Source: Epiperipatus broadwayi | Lineage: Eukaryota > Onychophora > Udeonychophora > Euonychophora > Peripatidae | Direction: 5' to 3' | NCBI GenBank assembly: GCA_028023455.1 | Contig: JAQFVV010000063.1 | Location: 5,938,794 to 6,002,793 of the forward strand | DNA length: 64,000 bases | Shown: piece after piece, positions 11,590-24,447 of the stretch | Position numbering within the stretch: the first letter of the stretch is position 1 | Layout: each line of letters opens with the position of its first letter | Position numbers and translations under genes: made by a program | Notes under the pieces: generated by a model | What the model was told of the DNA's origin: nothing | The model's database searches: none | The model's input: the letters and a program-made list of their open reading frames with translations, nothing else

Positions 11590-14500
11590 CCTATAATTAG
11601 AAATAAAGAATTCATTTTATTACCATAGTTGATATATATATATATTAACCTTCCCTTCTATCGTTCTTCCATCACACCTCTCTATCTTACCCTATCTTTT
11701 CTATTTACCCTCTACTATACTAGCTCAATAATAAACCAGTAAGTATAACAATAGTAAAGTATAAGACTCTTTATGAGGCTTGAAATTTGCTAAATATTAA
11801 AATATAAGATAGACTTTAAGGATGATTATAAGAGAGCAGTTTTAACATTGAAAAGTATATAAAATACCCTCCACAATGGCATTGCTGTTGTGAAAATTAT
11901 CCTACTATCATCCTGTTATAATCATTAGGAAAATCCCAACAACAAATAATGACTAACATAATATTTCATTTAAATAGTGATTTAAACTGCTCTTTTATGA
12001 TTTAAGAATCTCAAAATAAGAACATTAACAAAATTACATTACTTAAAATAATTGATGCTATCCTATGGCTATCTCAGGGATCATAAGTATTCTATTCTAA
12101 AATCCAATATAACAATTAGATTGATCATTAAGTAATTAAATCACAAGATTGATCCACCATTTAATAAAAACATACCATTACAAACCTTGATTATTCTTCT
12201 GATTAACCTCCTATTGGAAACTTAATTTAACTATAATAATAAGATATGGAAATTAACTCTCATTATCTACTCATTACCTTTCCTTAAATAGTTTAATCTA
12301 CTTTTCCTAAGATTTATTCTCATATTTATGTTAACAAAAATTATTTTAGAATACTCATGTTCTTATAATCAAAGATTTATTACACCATTATTATTATTTA
12401 CCAAGTCTAATTCAATGAAATATATCTGTTAATTAGTTAGCATTCACTCATTGTAATTAACTTCTTCAGAATTACACACCTTAAAATATATTTGATTAGC
12501 AACTTGTACTCAGAAATAATAACATACTTTTAAATTTATGATCTAACATATATTTCAACTTAAAATCCGAAATTAGAATGTGGCTATCAACATATACTGA
12601 TTTCTTTATATGCTCTCCCTTTTGTGATACTTAATAGTAATTTTCATATGGCTCTTCAAGATTCATTTATAACTAAATAAATATGAAGTACGATAAGCTT
12701 TCTTTAATATAGTTATAATTTAAAATAAATTAATAGTTAATGTATTGATTATAAATTCTCAAACATAACTCTTCAAATAAGGTATGTAATCAAAATATAT
12801 GTGTAATTCAATGTAGATAATGTACTTGATTGATATGAGCATGTGATGTAAATGACTCTCAGACATAATGAAATTAATTCTACAAAGTTTAAATCAAAAT
12901 GGTAATTTATTTACAATAATACTAATAGACAACAAACATATATAAACATTAGGATATATACTTCATGAACAATACAAAAATGAATAAGCATGAAAACTGT
13001 TTAAACATTGATAACAAATTATTTATATTCTTTAAAAATAAACTTTGTGATTATTATATACTGTTAACCCTTCCCTGACTATTTTTTTGTTCTTTTAAAA
13101 TTATAAATTAATTATTTTATTATATATCCTTTCATACTAATCTGATATATTTGCATCATTCATGAGTTATTTGGGATCTTCATTATCATTTTGCATATTA
13201 CCTGATATTTTATAACTCCCAATATATTGATCATCTTGTAATACTTAAATTATATTTTATATTTAAATTTTGGTTTAAAATATTACACTTTCATTTATTA
13301 ACAAATTATTACTGATGTGGTAAATACAAAAAAAATAAAAGACAATATGTATGATGCATTTAAAATGAATACTAAGCTAACAACTCTTTCCATATCATAC
13401 CATTCATTTATGCCTCCATTCTCTCTATCACTTATATTTCATAGTATTCTTCTATCTAAGTTATTTTTACTCAACTAGTAATTTATTCAAATTACTATTC
13501 AAACATAAAATATTTGTTCTGTACATGGTTTTACCTTCAAGTAAATATATCAAGATTTAGGAAGAAATTACAAAATCCTTTAAATATCTCATCTATCTTT
13601 GATGCCTCCTATATTATCATTTACCTAAAACTTTGTTGATGAGAAATTGATTTGATTAAATACTATATTCAATAATATATCCTAATAAAAAGGATGGAGG
13701 TTTTTTTTAAATATGAGGTAGCATATTTTGACAGGCAGTCATTTTCTTAATGATTCAACCCACACTTTTGTTGGCTTCTTCCCTCAGCTCTTAGAGTATA
13801 TACTATTCTCATTTCTTTATAGGAAACCATCCCATCTTTTTCCAATAAATATATGGGTGTCACACAGATTATTTCCATTTAACTATTCCTCAGTTCTCCA
13901 GGATAATATTTTATCCTATATTGGAATTTTAATTCATCTTTCTCAATTGTGCATTTGGCATCTATTACTCTTCTAATATTAAATACATCTCAAAAAACTC
14001 ATTTAACTTTATGCATTATGATGTGTTATCTATGTGATTGTAATTTACTATTAAAAAGTTACACAGACTTTTAACTTATCTTTCCAAGTATAGCATTCTG
14101 TTTTTACAGTACTATAATAAAAGTTCATTTCCTCATTGAATATAAGAAATCTTACTTCATTTTTTTTTCATTTTTAATTATAATCTTGACATTTTCTTCT
14201 AAATTTTGTAAACTTTCTTAAAAATATCAATTATTCTATTCAAATGAATATTAGTTTATTTAAACTTATCACTCTTGATCAATTAATTATTATTATTATT
14301 TTCTTAACATTCGACCAAGTTATTTTATAAGCTTTTAAAATTTTCTTTCTGAAAAAATTTGTTTGGTTTTTCCTTTTTAATTTATAATTAATACAAACAC
14401 CTAACTTAATATAGACAAATAAATGCTTTCTTATGTGTTTGCAGTGCTGTTTCTTTTGAAGCACTATGGTTATCCCAGGCAAGATTAAAACAATAACTTT

Positions 14501-15430
14501 AACTTTTCAAACTTCTTCAGTATTATCTTGACTATAAGTAGATGATCAGGATGTCACTTTAGGTCACAAGGAAGATTAATTTTTACTCCATGATGTTGGT
14601 AATTATTTTATATTTTATATCTTTATAGAGATTTTTTAAGTATAATTTTACAGCTTAAGACTTTAAAATAATTTAAATTTTATGATTTTTATAGAGGAAA
14701 ATAAATTGAGAATGCAATCTACTTTTTTAATACTTCTTAGATCTTTTTACTTTTTAATTATCTTCATGATTTTTTATTAAAAACCTCTTAGTAATTGATG
14801 TCAGAAAACTATTTACTTAACACTGATTAGACATCATCCCAAACCAACTTTTACAACTTTTTAGTTTAATGATTTTTCTGTTTCTATTTTAAAATAATTT
14901 AAACCATAAATATTTTATAAACAAAATTGATTTACAGCATTTGTTTAAGACTAAAGATTTGATTTTAACTGTATTTTTAATAAGTGGCATTATTACCTGA
15001 ATTTGAATTCAAAAATATTTATAATAAATATTTTTGTTTACAAGATATTACAATTATACTAATTTTAAAATAAATTCTTAATTTGTGGTAGATAATTGTT
15101 TTTTCTTTCATTAACTCCAATTTTAGATCTTTAGTTCTTAAAGGACCATTGCATGAAATTAAATTAAAGTCAAATTGATAAGCAATTTTTGTTTGTATAA
15201 ATGGACAAATATTGTATTAAAATTATATAGTAGATTATAGTATAAATGATTATAAATACAACAATTATTAAATCTCTACAGAATTCTTTTTTTTAATCTA
15301 TATGTATCAAGTTATTTATTACTGTTATACCCAAGTTTATAGCATTACTATTACCTCAATTTGAAATTTTGGAGCAATAATATACATTTTATATGTCATT
15401 CTTACCATGGATAACTGATCAAAAGATTAC
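11590..15430. other. AT-rich non-coding stretch, no gene seen
   Basis: The frames at 13728-13976 (plus) and 14279-14482 (minus) show no conserved motif or coding bias and are probably chance. No element boundaries were detected. Confidence 0.6.

Positions 15431-15433
<3 letters not shown>

Positions 15434-15491
<58 letters not shown>
15434..15491. repeat. (TA)n microsatellite
   Basis: An uninterrupted TA array of about 29 units. Confidence 0.97.
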
Positions 15492-15493
<2 letters not shown>

Positions 15494-15499
15494 AACTTC

Positions 15500-18280
15500 A
15501 TCTGGCTTCAACAGGTGCCAAATTTTATCTTAGCTTAACTATTTATTTGTAATTTTTTGATTTAAAAAAATAATGATAAATATAGAAGACATTAGTTAAT
15601 TAGTAAATGGTATAAGGTAATAATTATAATAATGTGATATTTATTAAATTTTATATGGTTATGTGTGAAAAGTCAATAGATATATGATAATTAGTTCGAT
15701 AAGAGATGTAAGATAGTAAGTTTACTTAAAGAAAATATCAGGATAGTTATTTTAAATTAATAAATGATATTAAATGTATTATAAAGTAATTATTGTTGTA
15801 TTCAATTTTTTTAGTCTATAACTTATAAATGTTAATGTTATAAATAAAATAAATAGAATCAAATTGACTTAAAAGTAATATTTAAATTAATCTTAAAGTA
15901 GTCTTATAATATTTAAATATTTAATATAAATTAGCTTTTAACCTGTTAAAAATTATTTGAAATATAATATTCATTGGTATTTTTATTTTTGTAGTTTTTA
16001 AAATAAGTTTTAATTAATTAGTGGAGGTCAGTTTAATAGGTCATCTTTGTGTGTGTATATGTGTGCATGCAGGGAGATAGGTGAAATGTGTGAATAAATA
16101 ACAATTTAATTACAATATTGATTAAAAACAAATGAATGAATACAATTATTAAAAATAATATATATTTTAAAGTTTTGGTAAATAAAATTACTTCTAATTT
16201 TATATTTGTTTCATTTTTATTTTATGTAATATAATATTGCTTAAAATGTTACATAAAATAGTTAATAATTAACTTTTGATTTAACAGTTAATGACCACAT
16301 GATTTTCGAATAATTAGATCGATTACATCAGTAATCAATTTCACAGCTGATCTATCAAAGGTGTTAAAGTTAAATTTAAAATAACTTGTATTGGTTGAAA
16401 TTGACAATTGTGGGAGGGATAAAATTATTAGATATAAATTCAGGGCTTTATTTGTATTTTAAGAGGTGTCCTTGTTTCTGAATCCTGATCTTTTCTTATA
16501 TAAAACAAAAAAAAAGTTGTATTTTTTTTTAAAGTTTATTTATTTTATTAAAAGCAAAAGTATGTTTAAAAAGTATAATTAATTGCCATACAATAATGAA
16601 TGGCTAAACCAGAAGGTAACTATTTTCTGATATCAACTCTCAGTTCAAATTTAGAACTAAAGTGACAAAATGTTTAAAGGAAGTTTTATATCTTTTATCT
16701 TACTAATGTATTGCATGACATTTACCTGTTGGAAAATAAAATTAGGATGCAAACTGTTATTACTTAAATGGCTAATTATCTTTATTGTACTGAACTATTA
16801 TAGTTGGAGAATACTGAGTAGCTATTTAATTAAGCAAAAACATAAACAAGGAAAAATGAAAGACATTCATATTTTAACTCCAGTATAGTTATAAAAAATG
16901 TGTCAATATCCTTGTAACTAAAATTGACTTTAAATCCTAGAATTTTTTTATGATATTTGATATTAACTTTAAAAGATGCTCTTGAAATAATAATGCTTAT
17001 TTATAAAATAATTTTAGAAGGAAAAAATATATACTGTGCTGAAATAAGAAAGAATGAATTTTATCTGCCAAGTGTTTAGTATAATTTAATATTAACCTTG
17101 CCTAATGTCCAATTTAAAAAAAATGTATTGAATATTAGAGCCTAGTTATATACTCCAGAAACTGTTGGACAAAATATTGTAAATTACAATTAGTTAAGGA
17201 TGAATTTTCTAATGGTAATAAACTAAAAAGTTTATTGCTTATATATTCCCTAAAATGGCAATAGTTTACTTTAGCTAATTGAAATTAGGTGAAAATATGT
17301 ACTTTTAAAAAATTCCCATCTTGTGTTAAGCAGTTGGAAGAGAAAGTTATTTGGAAATAGAATTTCAAAGTACTGTATAAAAAAAAAAATTAAAAAAAAA
17401 TGGAATTAAAAATAATGAAGCTATATTATTGAACATGGAAACCTGGGATTCTATAAAAATATAATCAGCTGAAGAATTTAGTTTTCCAATGCTGGCCTAT
17501 TCTTATTATTTCAATGTTTTAATATTTAAAATATCTTTAAAGAAAGAAAGTAAAAATATCTTTAAGGAACTATAAAATGTGTTTCGTTTTTGAGAAATCA
17601 TTCTCATGCTTATGAATGTGTTGACTTGAAGCTTCAAATACCATCAGATAAATTATCTTCAATAAATTATATACATGTCTGGAATGGAAAAACCAGCACG
17701 GAGCTGAAACTATGAACTCAAGTTACTGCATTATTTTTTTATTGTCTGTTTTATTGGTTTAAAAAAAAGAAACTAGAAAATATTTATGCTATATATTTTT
17801 ATTTGAAAATATGTGTAATGCTATTAGCATAAATATACCAGGTAAACTAATCTTACAATTTAAATATCAATGGGTTTATTAGAATGGAAAAATATTTTGC
17901 CATTCTCAGGAAAATTTTATATTATTATATTCATTCACATAGATTTCAATTTAAGAGGTCATTGTGTAATTTTAGTAATTTATGGAATAATGATATTAAG
18001 ATGTTTTCCTTAAATAAAAGGATTATATGATTTATTTTTTAAATCAATCCCAAAAGGAAACTAATCAGTTGTAACATATTTAATAAAAAAAAATGTCATC
18101 AAAAATACTAAAAACCTTTGCTAAAAAACTATATGAATATATATATCTGTCAAACATGATTAGATTATTCTGATTATTCAGCATAACTAATCAAATTAAT
18201 CATTCAATTTTGATCAGCAAATGGATGCTATTGTTAATAATAATATAAGTAATGAAATTACTTTATTTAAGCATTTTATA
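15500..18280. other. AT-rich non-coding stretch, no gene seen
   Basis: The 72-codon frame at 16670-16888 is hydrophobic but has no family resemblance or promoter context, and I treat it as chance. No repeats of note. Confidence 0.6.
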
Positions 18281-18284
18281 TAAT

Positions 18285-18960
18285 ACTAGATGTACCTGGC
18301 CACGCATTGCTGTAGCTCAGTCTGGTTAAATGGAAAAAAAAGAAAAGAGAAAGTGCATGTTTCTAATATGTTTAATTTCATAATGCTTGTGGATATACAA
18401 TATTATTTGTTGTTCCATTGTCTGTGCAGATATAGAGATTGTCTGGTTTGCTAACTGTAGAACATACAACCAATAATTGTCCATGTGAGAAACAATTCAT
18501 GTTTAGATCTAAACCGCAAAATTCTAATGATTGGCCCTGAATGTATGTGCAGATATAGAGATTGTCTGGTTTGCTGATTCTAGAACCTGCAACATATAAT
18601 TGTCCATATGAGAAGCAATCCGTATCTAGATCTCAACTGCACAATTCTAAAGATTGGCCCCAAACTTTGGTGATGGTGATTGCAAACACCAATTGAATTG
18701 GGAATTGCAATCTCTCACATGAAATAATTGAATCAAACAAAATGAAAATAAATAGAAATCTAAGAAAATTGAACTTAACAATGCAATTGGAAACATTAAA
18801 ATGGAATCGTAAAATATTTAGTATAGCATGTGTTGCTTCCACATACAACAAATAACATTGTTGTTCAAAAAAAAGCATGTTTTTACATGTTCCAGGTATG
18901 ACATCTACATAATAATAGGTAATAGGTATAGACAAACATGCATATATTTGAATGCAACAT
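18285..18960 (-). pseudogene. Helitron PIF1-type helicase, C-terminal fragment, broken and internally duplicated
   Basis: Read on the minus strand, about 18545-18720 encodes PIF1/RecD-like helicase motifs: RLQFPIQLVFAITITKVWGQ matches the conserved 'FAMTINKAQGQS' segment, and CFSYGQLYVAGSRI matches the last helicase motif ('CFSHGQLYVACSRV'). These are hallmarks of the Helitron Rep-helicase C terminus. A stop codon falls after the GQS segment. A 123-bp block (41 codons, in frame) is tandemly duplicated: CFSHGQLLVVCSTV is encoded in 18423-18545 and CFSYGQLYVAGSRI in 18546-18668. The minus-strand end at 18285-18289 is CTAGT, which fits the CTRR-T terminus of Helitrons. Rep and the rest of the helicase are missing; it is surely non-functional. 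Confidence 0.85.
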
Positions 18961-19244
18961 TATGTCAAAATTTCAAAGCACTTGGAGAAGTACTTTTGGA
19001 GATTTAAGATTTTGAACAAAGGAACATTACATTTTTAATTATATAGATAACAATTTATTTTCTATATTTGCAAACAGCTTACAATTATTACTAGCTAAAG
19101 AATAAAACTAAAATAAAAATCTACTTAAATCCTCTTGTCCCTCCATTGATTCTAATATGTAATGTTTACCTAATTACTGTTTTTATAGGGTATACTAAAG
19201 AGGTTTTTGTCCTGCTAAAGAATATATAATGGTATTTCACTTTT

Positions 19245-19247
<3 letters not shown>

Positions 19248-19331
<84 letters not shown>

Positions 19332-19360
19332 CTACAACCATATATATATATATATATATA
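19248..19360. repeat. (TA)n microsatellite, two blocks
   Basis: TA arrays at about 19248-19327 and 19340-19360 are separated by a short unique spacer. The minus-strand frame here is a YIYI translation. Confidence 0.97.
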
Positions 19361-19399
19361 ACTTAGAGATAATGAACTGCTCAAACACATACACACATA

Positions 19400-20215
19400 T
19401 AATATTATTTTTGCTCTAATACCTATACAAGTTTTTTTTCAATTGCCAATATTTGATTAAAAATAATCAATATCTTCTGAACATGTGATCAGATTTTCCA
19501 AACTAATTGACACTTCACTAAATATAGCAATACAATTTCTATTTAAACACCAATAAAAAAATTTAATTTTGAAGTTTGAAAGATAACTTAGTAAAAGTTT
19601 AAGTAAAGCCACTGTGTTATTAGATTAGATAAGACAAGCTTTTTAATGAAAATCATTTTTTAAATAATCATGCTTACATATTAACATTTAAATATGTAAA
19701 TAATTAAACATCATATAAATATATAATGATAATGAATCATATTAATTTTACTTACATCATGTTTAGAAATTAATGTTATTAATATTGTTGAACATTTATG
19801 CAGTGGTTAATTAATTATTTATATATTTGAATATTTATGTAATGTATAATTAAGCATTTAAAAACTTAAATAAGCAAGATTATTCGAAAATGAAAATAAA
19901 TTCAGATTTTCACCTTGCCTGTTAACATTAAACTTATACAAAAGAAGTTTAATGAAATTACTGCCAAATTTATATCCAAATTTTAATGTCAAATTAGAAA
20001 TTGCTATTATATTTAAATAAAAGTTCTGATTGCTAAGTTTAAGAAAGTGTCAACTGAATTTCAGGTTTCTGATGATGTCAATAACTCGGAAACACATCCA
20101 GTAAAGATTGGTTGATAGGTTCAGTCAAACATTGCTGCTTGGAAGTTTATTAATAATTTCTGTAGATAGTGTAAGTTAAATTAAAATTAATCACAATTTT
20201 TACATATTTAGATGG
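19400..20215. other. AT-rich non-coding stretch, nothing recognised
   Basis: No coding frame or repeat structure is supported. Confidence 0.55.
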
Positions 20216-20218
20216 CAT

Positions 20219-20257
<39 letters not shown>

Positions 20258-20258
20258 T
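20219..20258. repeat. (TA)n(TG)n compound microsatellite
   Basis: About eight TA units run directly into about twelve TG units. Confidence 0.95.
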
Positions 20259-20310
20259 ATGTGCATGTGTGTAAAAACTACAAATATCCATTATAAATAG
20301 ATTATATAAT

Positions 20311-21225
20311 AACATGAAAGGATGAAACCTTTGACAGAAATGCCTTAAAAATGTTTATATGACAGACAATCAGATATAATAATGATTGCATAAGAAACTC
20401 TCAAGTCATAACACAAAGCAGAGATTTTATGAGAAAAAGATGGTTCCCACCTTCCTCTCTACTTAAATTTATATATAAATAAGCCAGTCTTAAGCATTTT
20501 AAAATGAGAGCATGAAGCTTTAAACACCTTCACATTTAATTCACTAAATATTATATATAAATAAACAACAAGAAATCTTTACACTCTCATTTCAAAATGC
20601 TTAAGTCTGGCTTATTTATATATAAATTTAAGTAAAGAGGAAGGTGTTAGCCATCTTTTTCTCATAAAATCTATGCCTTGTGTTTTGAGTTGAGAGTTTC
20701 TTATGCAGTCTTTATTATAGCTGATTGGCTACCATATAGGCATTTCTTAGGTGCTTCTTTCAAAGGATTCAGCTTTTCATGTTATTATTATATCATCTTC
20801 TTGCACTTAATAAATTAATATATTTACATTTGTTGCTATCAATTCATTGGATTTGAAAATTACTTCGTAGTAATTCTAAAGACTTCACATTGTTTATTTA
20901 TATATAATTTTTAGTAAATTAAATGTGGTGTTTAAAGCTTCATGCTCTCATTTCAAAATGCTTAAGTCTGGCTTATTTATATATAAATTTAAGTAGAGAG
21001 AAAGGTGGGAATCATCTTTTTCTCATAAAATCTCTGCCTTGTGTTTTGACTTGAGAATTTCTTATGCAGTCATTATTATATCTGATTGGCTGTCATATAA
21101 GAATTTTTAAGGCACTTCTGTCAAAGGTTTCAGCCTTTCATGTTATTATCATATCATCTGCTTGTGCTTGATAAATTAATATCTTTAAATTTGTTACTAT
21201 AAATTCATTGGTTTTGGAAAATAGA
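20311..21225. mobile_element. Repeat of a ~362-bp unit: one inverted copy plus two direct copies
   Basis: A unit beginning CTCTCATTTCAAAATGCTTA occurs directly at about 20581 and 20943. Its reverse complement occupies about 20311-20580. Diagnostic shared pieces are the CTTATTTATATATAAATTTA segment, the CATCTTTTTCTCATAAAATC segment and the TCAAAGG...TTTCATGTTATTAT end. The three copies are roughly 90% alike by eye. There is no coding frame. The arrangement (inverted head, then direct tandem) resembles the other small multimeric repeats in this window. A hammerhead fold was sought on both strands and not found. Confidence 0.85.
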
Positions 21226-21229
21226 CCAT

Positions 21230-22910
21230 ATATAAATTCAAATTAATATTTATAGTAAAAATAATAAAATATATATCTTAATTAATCAGTAGTCCTTTTG
21301 ATTACATAATAATCCCTATCTACTGCAAAATAATATGGAAATTTATTATCACATGATTTTCCATGAGGAGTGTTTATCACTATTTGCTGTTTGTCTATTT
21401 ATTATATCATCTTTGAATTTATTTATCAATACTGCTTCCTTATTTTTTTTTCTTTTTAAGATTTCTTTCTTCCATTAATACTTTCATATCATTTATGTTA
21501 AAAGTTAATTTAAAATAACACAATTTTTTATGATTGAAAAACACTAAGGCAGTATTTAATTTATTATTTTGGGTTATTTTTACATGATTATACAATAATG
21601 GATATTATTTTATCCTTTTTTTCCGGGGACATCTTGATTTCCTGATATATAAATTTTTACACCTACATATAATTTGATAAATTATATTACTTCTTTGTAC
21701 TTTAAGTACTCTTAGAATTATTAATTAGTCTATTTACATTTGGAGGAACATAAAATTAAATATTATATTGATTTTTAAATATATTTTTAATTAATTAAGA
21801 TTGAACATTATTTACAAATGCCATAGATATCCATTTTTAGTATCTAATTTTGCATTATAATTATTCTTTATTAAACCAATTTAATATACATAAAATTAGT
21901 TTTCTGCCTTATTCCACTTACATAAGTTTATGAGTAAAATGTTTAATATTTTGACTTTTATCACTTTTTATATTTATATAATTTATCATTACGATGTAAA
22001 AAAAGATTTCAAACTTTCCATTTTATGTTTCATTTGTGTATGTGATTTAAAATCAATATATCCTCTTTTTTGAATAGGCTTAATAATTAATTTATAATTT
22101 AAACTAGCTGTGTCCCTATATAATTGTAAATCCAAAAAAAATATTTTTTTTATTTTGTTCTTTATCAATAATCCATTTTAATTTATTTAAATTAGCCAGC
22201 TTATATAAAAGTGCTTCAAAAACATCAACAAGACTACAAAGAAATATATATCAACATATCTAGCAAAAATTTTAATACATCCGGAATAAAAAATATATAT
22301 CTTCATATTTTGACAATGTAAAATTACAATTTTGTGCAACCATAGATAATCCCATAGTCATGCATTACCCATTTTATAAAGTTTATCATTATATGTAGCA
22401 ACAATATTATCATTTACAAATTTAATGATTCAATAATAAATTTTATTATATGTTTATTTATTGAAATTTTATGTTAATCATTACTATTTAATTCTTCATT
22501 TTTAATTCTATCAATATATTTATAAGATGGTGCAATTGTGCATCTTCCAAAACCCAACATATCTTGCAGTAATTGACCAATATATTTAATTGTTTTATAA
22601 ATAAATGATCCAAAATCTATCATTAATCTAAAAAAGATTTGCCTATTTGTAAAGCTTAATATTAGCAAGTATTCTTAGATATATAAATGTAGATGGTTAT
22701 ACATTATAGTATGTACCACCAGTCATAAAATGATTGTAGCTTTTCTTAAAATACCACTTATAAATTTTATACATTCAACCTCTACATTATAGTTACTAAT
22801 GATACAAAATCTTAATTTATTCATTTGTGTTTCAATTTTATTATTAAATATATATTTTTAATAAAAAATATTCATAAACCTTTATCTTTTTTAAACATAC
22901 ATTTTATTCA
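21230..22910. other. AT-rich non-coding stretch, no gene seen
   Basis: The 64-codon minus-strand frame at 22474-22668 shows no recognisable domain. No element boundaries were detected. Confidence 0.55.
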
Positions 22911-22917
22911 ATAAATA

Positions 22918-23265
22918 TTTGAAACCAGGCACTCTTCACAAACCTGGAACTTAATTGTAAGTATAGAAGATTTGAACTCAGATTTTCAATGATATGGATC
23001 ACTGAAAAGTTGGAGGTTGTAGTGGATTGAAGTCTGTCCATTAAAGTATGAAGATTTGCTATCTTAATATAAATTGAGCATTGATTATATATATATGTGT
23101 GTGAGAGATGATAGTCTGGACCAACTGATGAGTGCTTGTTTAGCATGAAATACTTATATTGGTGATTATTAATCTTTTCTACATGTGTGTGGTCATGTGT
23201 ATCAGTTGTATGAGATAGTGTGGATAGTTGAAGGGTCTTGAAAATATGAGTCCAAATCCTTTATA
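22918..23265 (+). mobile_element. Dispersed repeat family C, copy 1, carrying a hammerhead ribozyme
   Basis: This approximately 350-bp block recurs at 45060-45500 and, as a 60-bp end fragment, at 47085-47150. Shared marks are ACCTGGAACTTAATTGTAA (22942), AGATTTGCTATCTTAATATA (23052) and TCTACATGTGTGTGG (23178). It has no coding frame. A well-formed hammerhead motif lies at 23110-23170 on the plus strand. The 3' part contains AGTCCAAATCC, and copy 2 has GAGTTCAAATCCC, which resembles a pol III B box; no convincing A box was seen. Probably a non-autonomous retroelement. Confidence 0.8.
23110..23170 (+). ncRNA. Type I hammerhead ribozyme motif (family C, best preserved)
   Basis: All core parts are present in the correct order. 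The CUGAUGA box is at 23125-23131. Helix II is GUGCU-UGUUU-AGCAU (23132-23146, five pairs, the first a G-U). The GAAA box is at 23147-23150. A short helix III of 2-3 pairs then leads to cleavage triplet AUA, with predicted cleavage after A23158. Helix I pairs ACCAA (23120-23124) with UUGGU (23159-23163). After a UGG bulge it continues with seven pairs, GAUAGUC (23110-23116) to GAUUAUU (23164-23170). A bulged helix I facing loop II is what natural type I hammerheads use for tertiary contact. Very short helix III is typical of hammerheads in animal retrozymes and Penelope-like elements. Cleavage activity is inferred, not shown. Confidence 0.78.
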
Positions 23266-23559
23266 CTTACATTTTATTCAATACAAAAAAAATATTTAAT
23301 TCTGAAATAGTGCAATTTCATGATCTATCTTACTTATTATTGTTAAATTTATATTTAAAAATACTTTTAATTATATTATCTCCATCCTGAAAATTAATCA
23401 AGATATATATATATGAAAAACAAAAACAAGTTTTAATCACATTAAAACCTGCTGACGCTTGTATTTATGATCGACAGATGGCGTTTTTACCAAAAACACG
23501 ATCAAGCGTTTGTTTACATAAACGATCAAAGAGTCAGAATTAACTATCTCTTTCATATT

Positions 23560-23620
23560 AGCCCACTTTCAGATCAGCTGATTTCAAGCTATTTTGCTAT
23601 CATCAGTGAAAGACAGAGCC
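23560..23620 (-). ncRNA. Hammerhead ribozyme motif, tandem unit 1
   Basis: On the minus strand the order is CUUUCA (helix I), CUGAUGA (23600-23606), helix II AGC-AAAAUA-GCU, GAAA (23582-23585), a palindromic helix III (AUCA-GC-UGAU or shorter), cleavage triplet AUC, then UGAAAG (23566-23571). UGAAAG pairs perfectly with CUUUCA. Helix I extends through a 1x3 internal loop into GGGCU/GGCUC (23560-23564 with 23616-23620). Predicted cleavage lies between the complements of 23572 and 23571. A weakness is the U-U mismatch at the base of helix II, where G-C is usual. Confidence 0.72.
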
Positions 23621-23972
23621 AAAAAACTAGATCTAAAAACTGACTCCAAGTGTTTATGCACAGAGTTTCTATCAGTTTGCAAGCATGAAATTTTTCAGAC
23701 CGATAAAGTCTTCAAATTCAGCCAAACAAGCTAGAGAGCTATATGGGTCCGATCTCAGTTCAGCTTCTCCACATAGTCAAAGCCTCTGCAATCTATATCA
23801 TTGCGGAAACCTTTAAAGGTAGATTTATGAAAAACAAAAACAAGTTTTAATCACGTTAAAACCTGCTGACGCTTGTATTTATGATCGACAGATGGCGTTT
23901 TTACCAAAAACACGATCAAGCGTTTGTTTACATAAATGATCAAAGATCAGAATTAACTATCTCTTTTGTTTT

Positions 23973-24033
23973 ATCCCACTTTCAGATCAGCTGATTTCAA
24001 GCTATTTTGCTATCATCAGTGAAAGACAGAGCC
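23973..24033 (-). ncRNA. Hammerhead ribozyme motif, tandem unit 2
   Basis: The 47-base core at 23979-24025 is identical to that of unit 1, including both conserved boxes, the AUC cleavage triplet and the 6-bp proximal helix I. The distal helix I is weaker here because GGGCU has become GGGAU. Confidence 0.72.
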
Positions 24034-24386
24034 AAGAAACTAGATCTAAAAACTGACTCCAAGTGTTTATGCACAGAGTTTCTATCAGTTTGCAAGCATG
24101 AAATTTTTCAGACTGATAAAGTCTTCAAATTCAGCCAAACAAGCTAGATAGCTATATGGGTCTGATCTCAGTTCAGCTTCTCCACATAGTCAAAGCTTCT
24201 GCAATCTATATCATTGCAGAAACCTTTAAAGGTAGATTTATGAAAAACAAAAACAAGTTTTAATCATGTTAAAACCTGCTGACGCTTGTATTTATGATCG
24301 ACAGATGGTGTTTTTACCAAAAACACGATCAAGCGTTTGTTTACATAAATGATCAAAGAGTCAGAATTAACTATCTCTTTTGTTTT

Positions 24387-24447
24387 AGCCCACTTTCAGA
24401 TCAGCTGATTTCAAGCTATTTTGCTATCATCAGTGAAAGACAGAGCC
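24387..24447 (-). ncRNA. Hammerhead ribozyme motif, tandem unit 3
   Basis: The core at 24393-24439 is identical to unit 1, and the distal helix I (GGGCU/GGCUC) is intact. The unit is truncated by the TA array at 24456, about 9 bases beyond the motif. Confidence 0.72.

Noticed and set aside
14495-14530. Minus-strand CTGAAGA with GAAA
   Set aside because: Only five bases separate the boxes, so helix II cannot form.
16670-16888. 72-codon hydrophobic frame as a small membrane protein
   Set aside because: AT-rich DNA yields F/I/L-rich frames by chance and nothing supports expression.
20066-20110. CTGATGA followed by GAAAC, possible hammerhead
   Set aside because: Helix II does not pair well and no downstream strand pairs with the sequence before CTGATGA.
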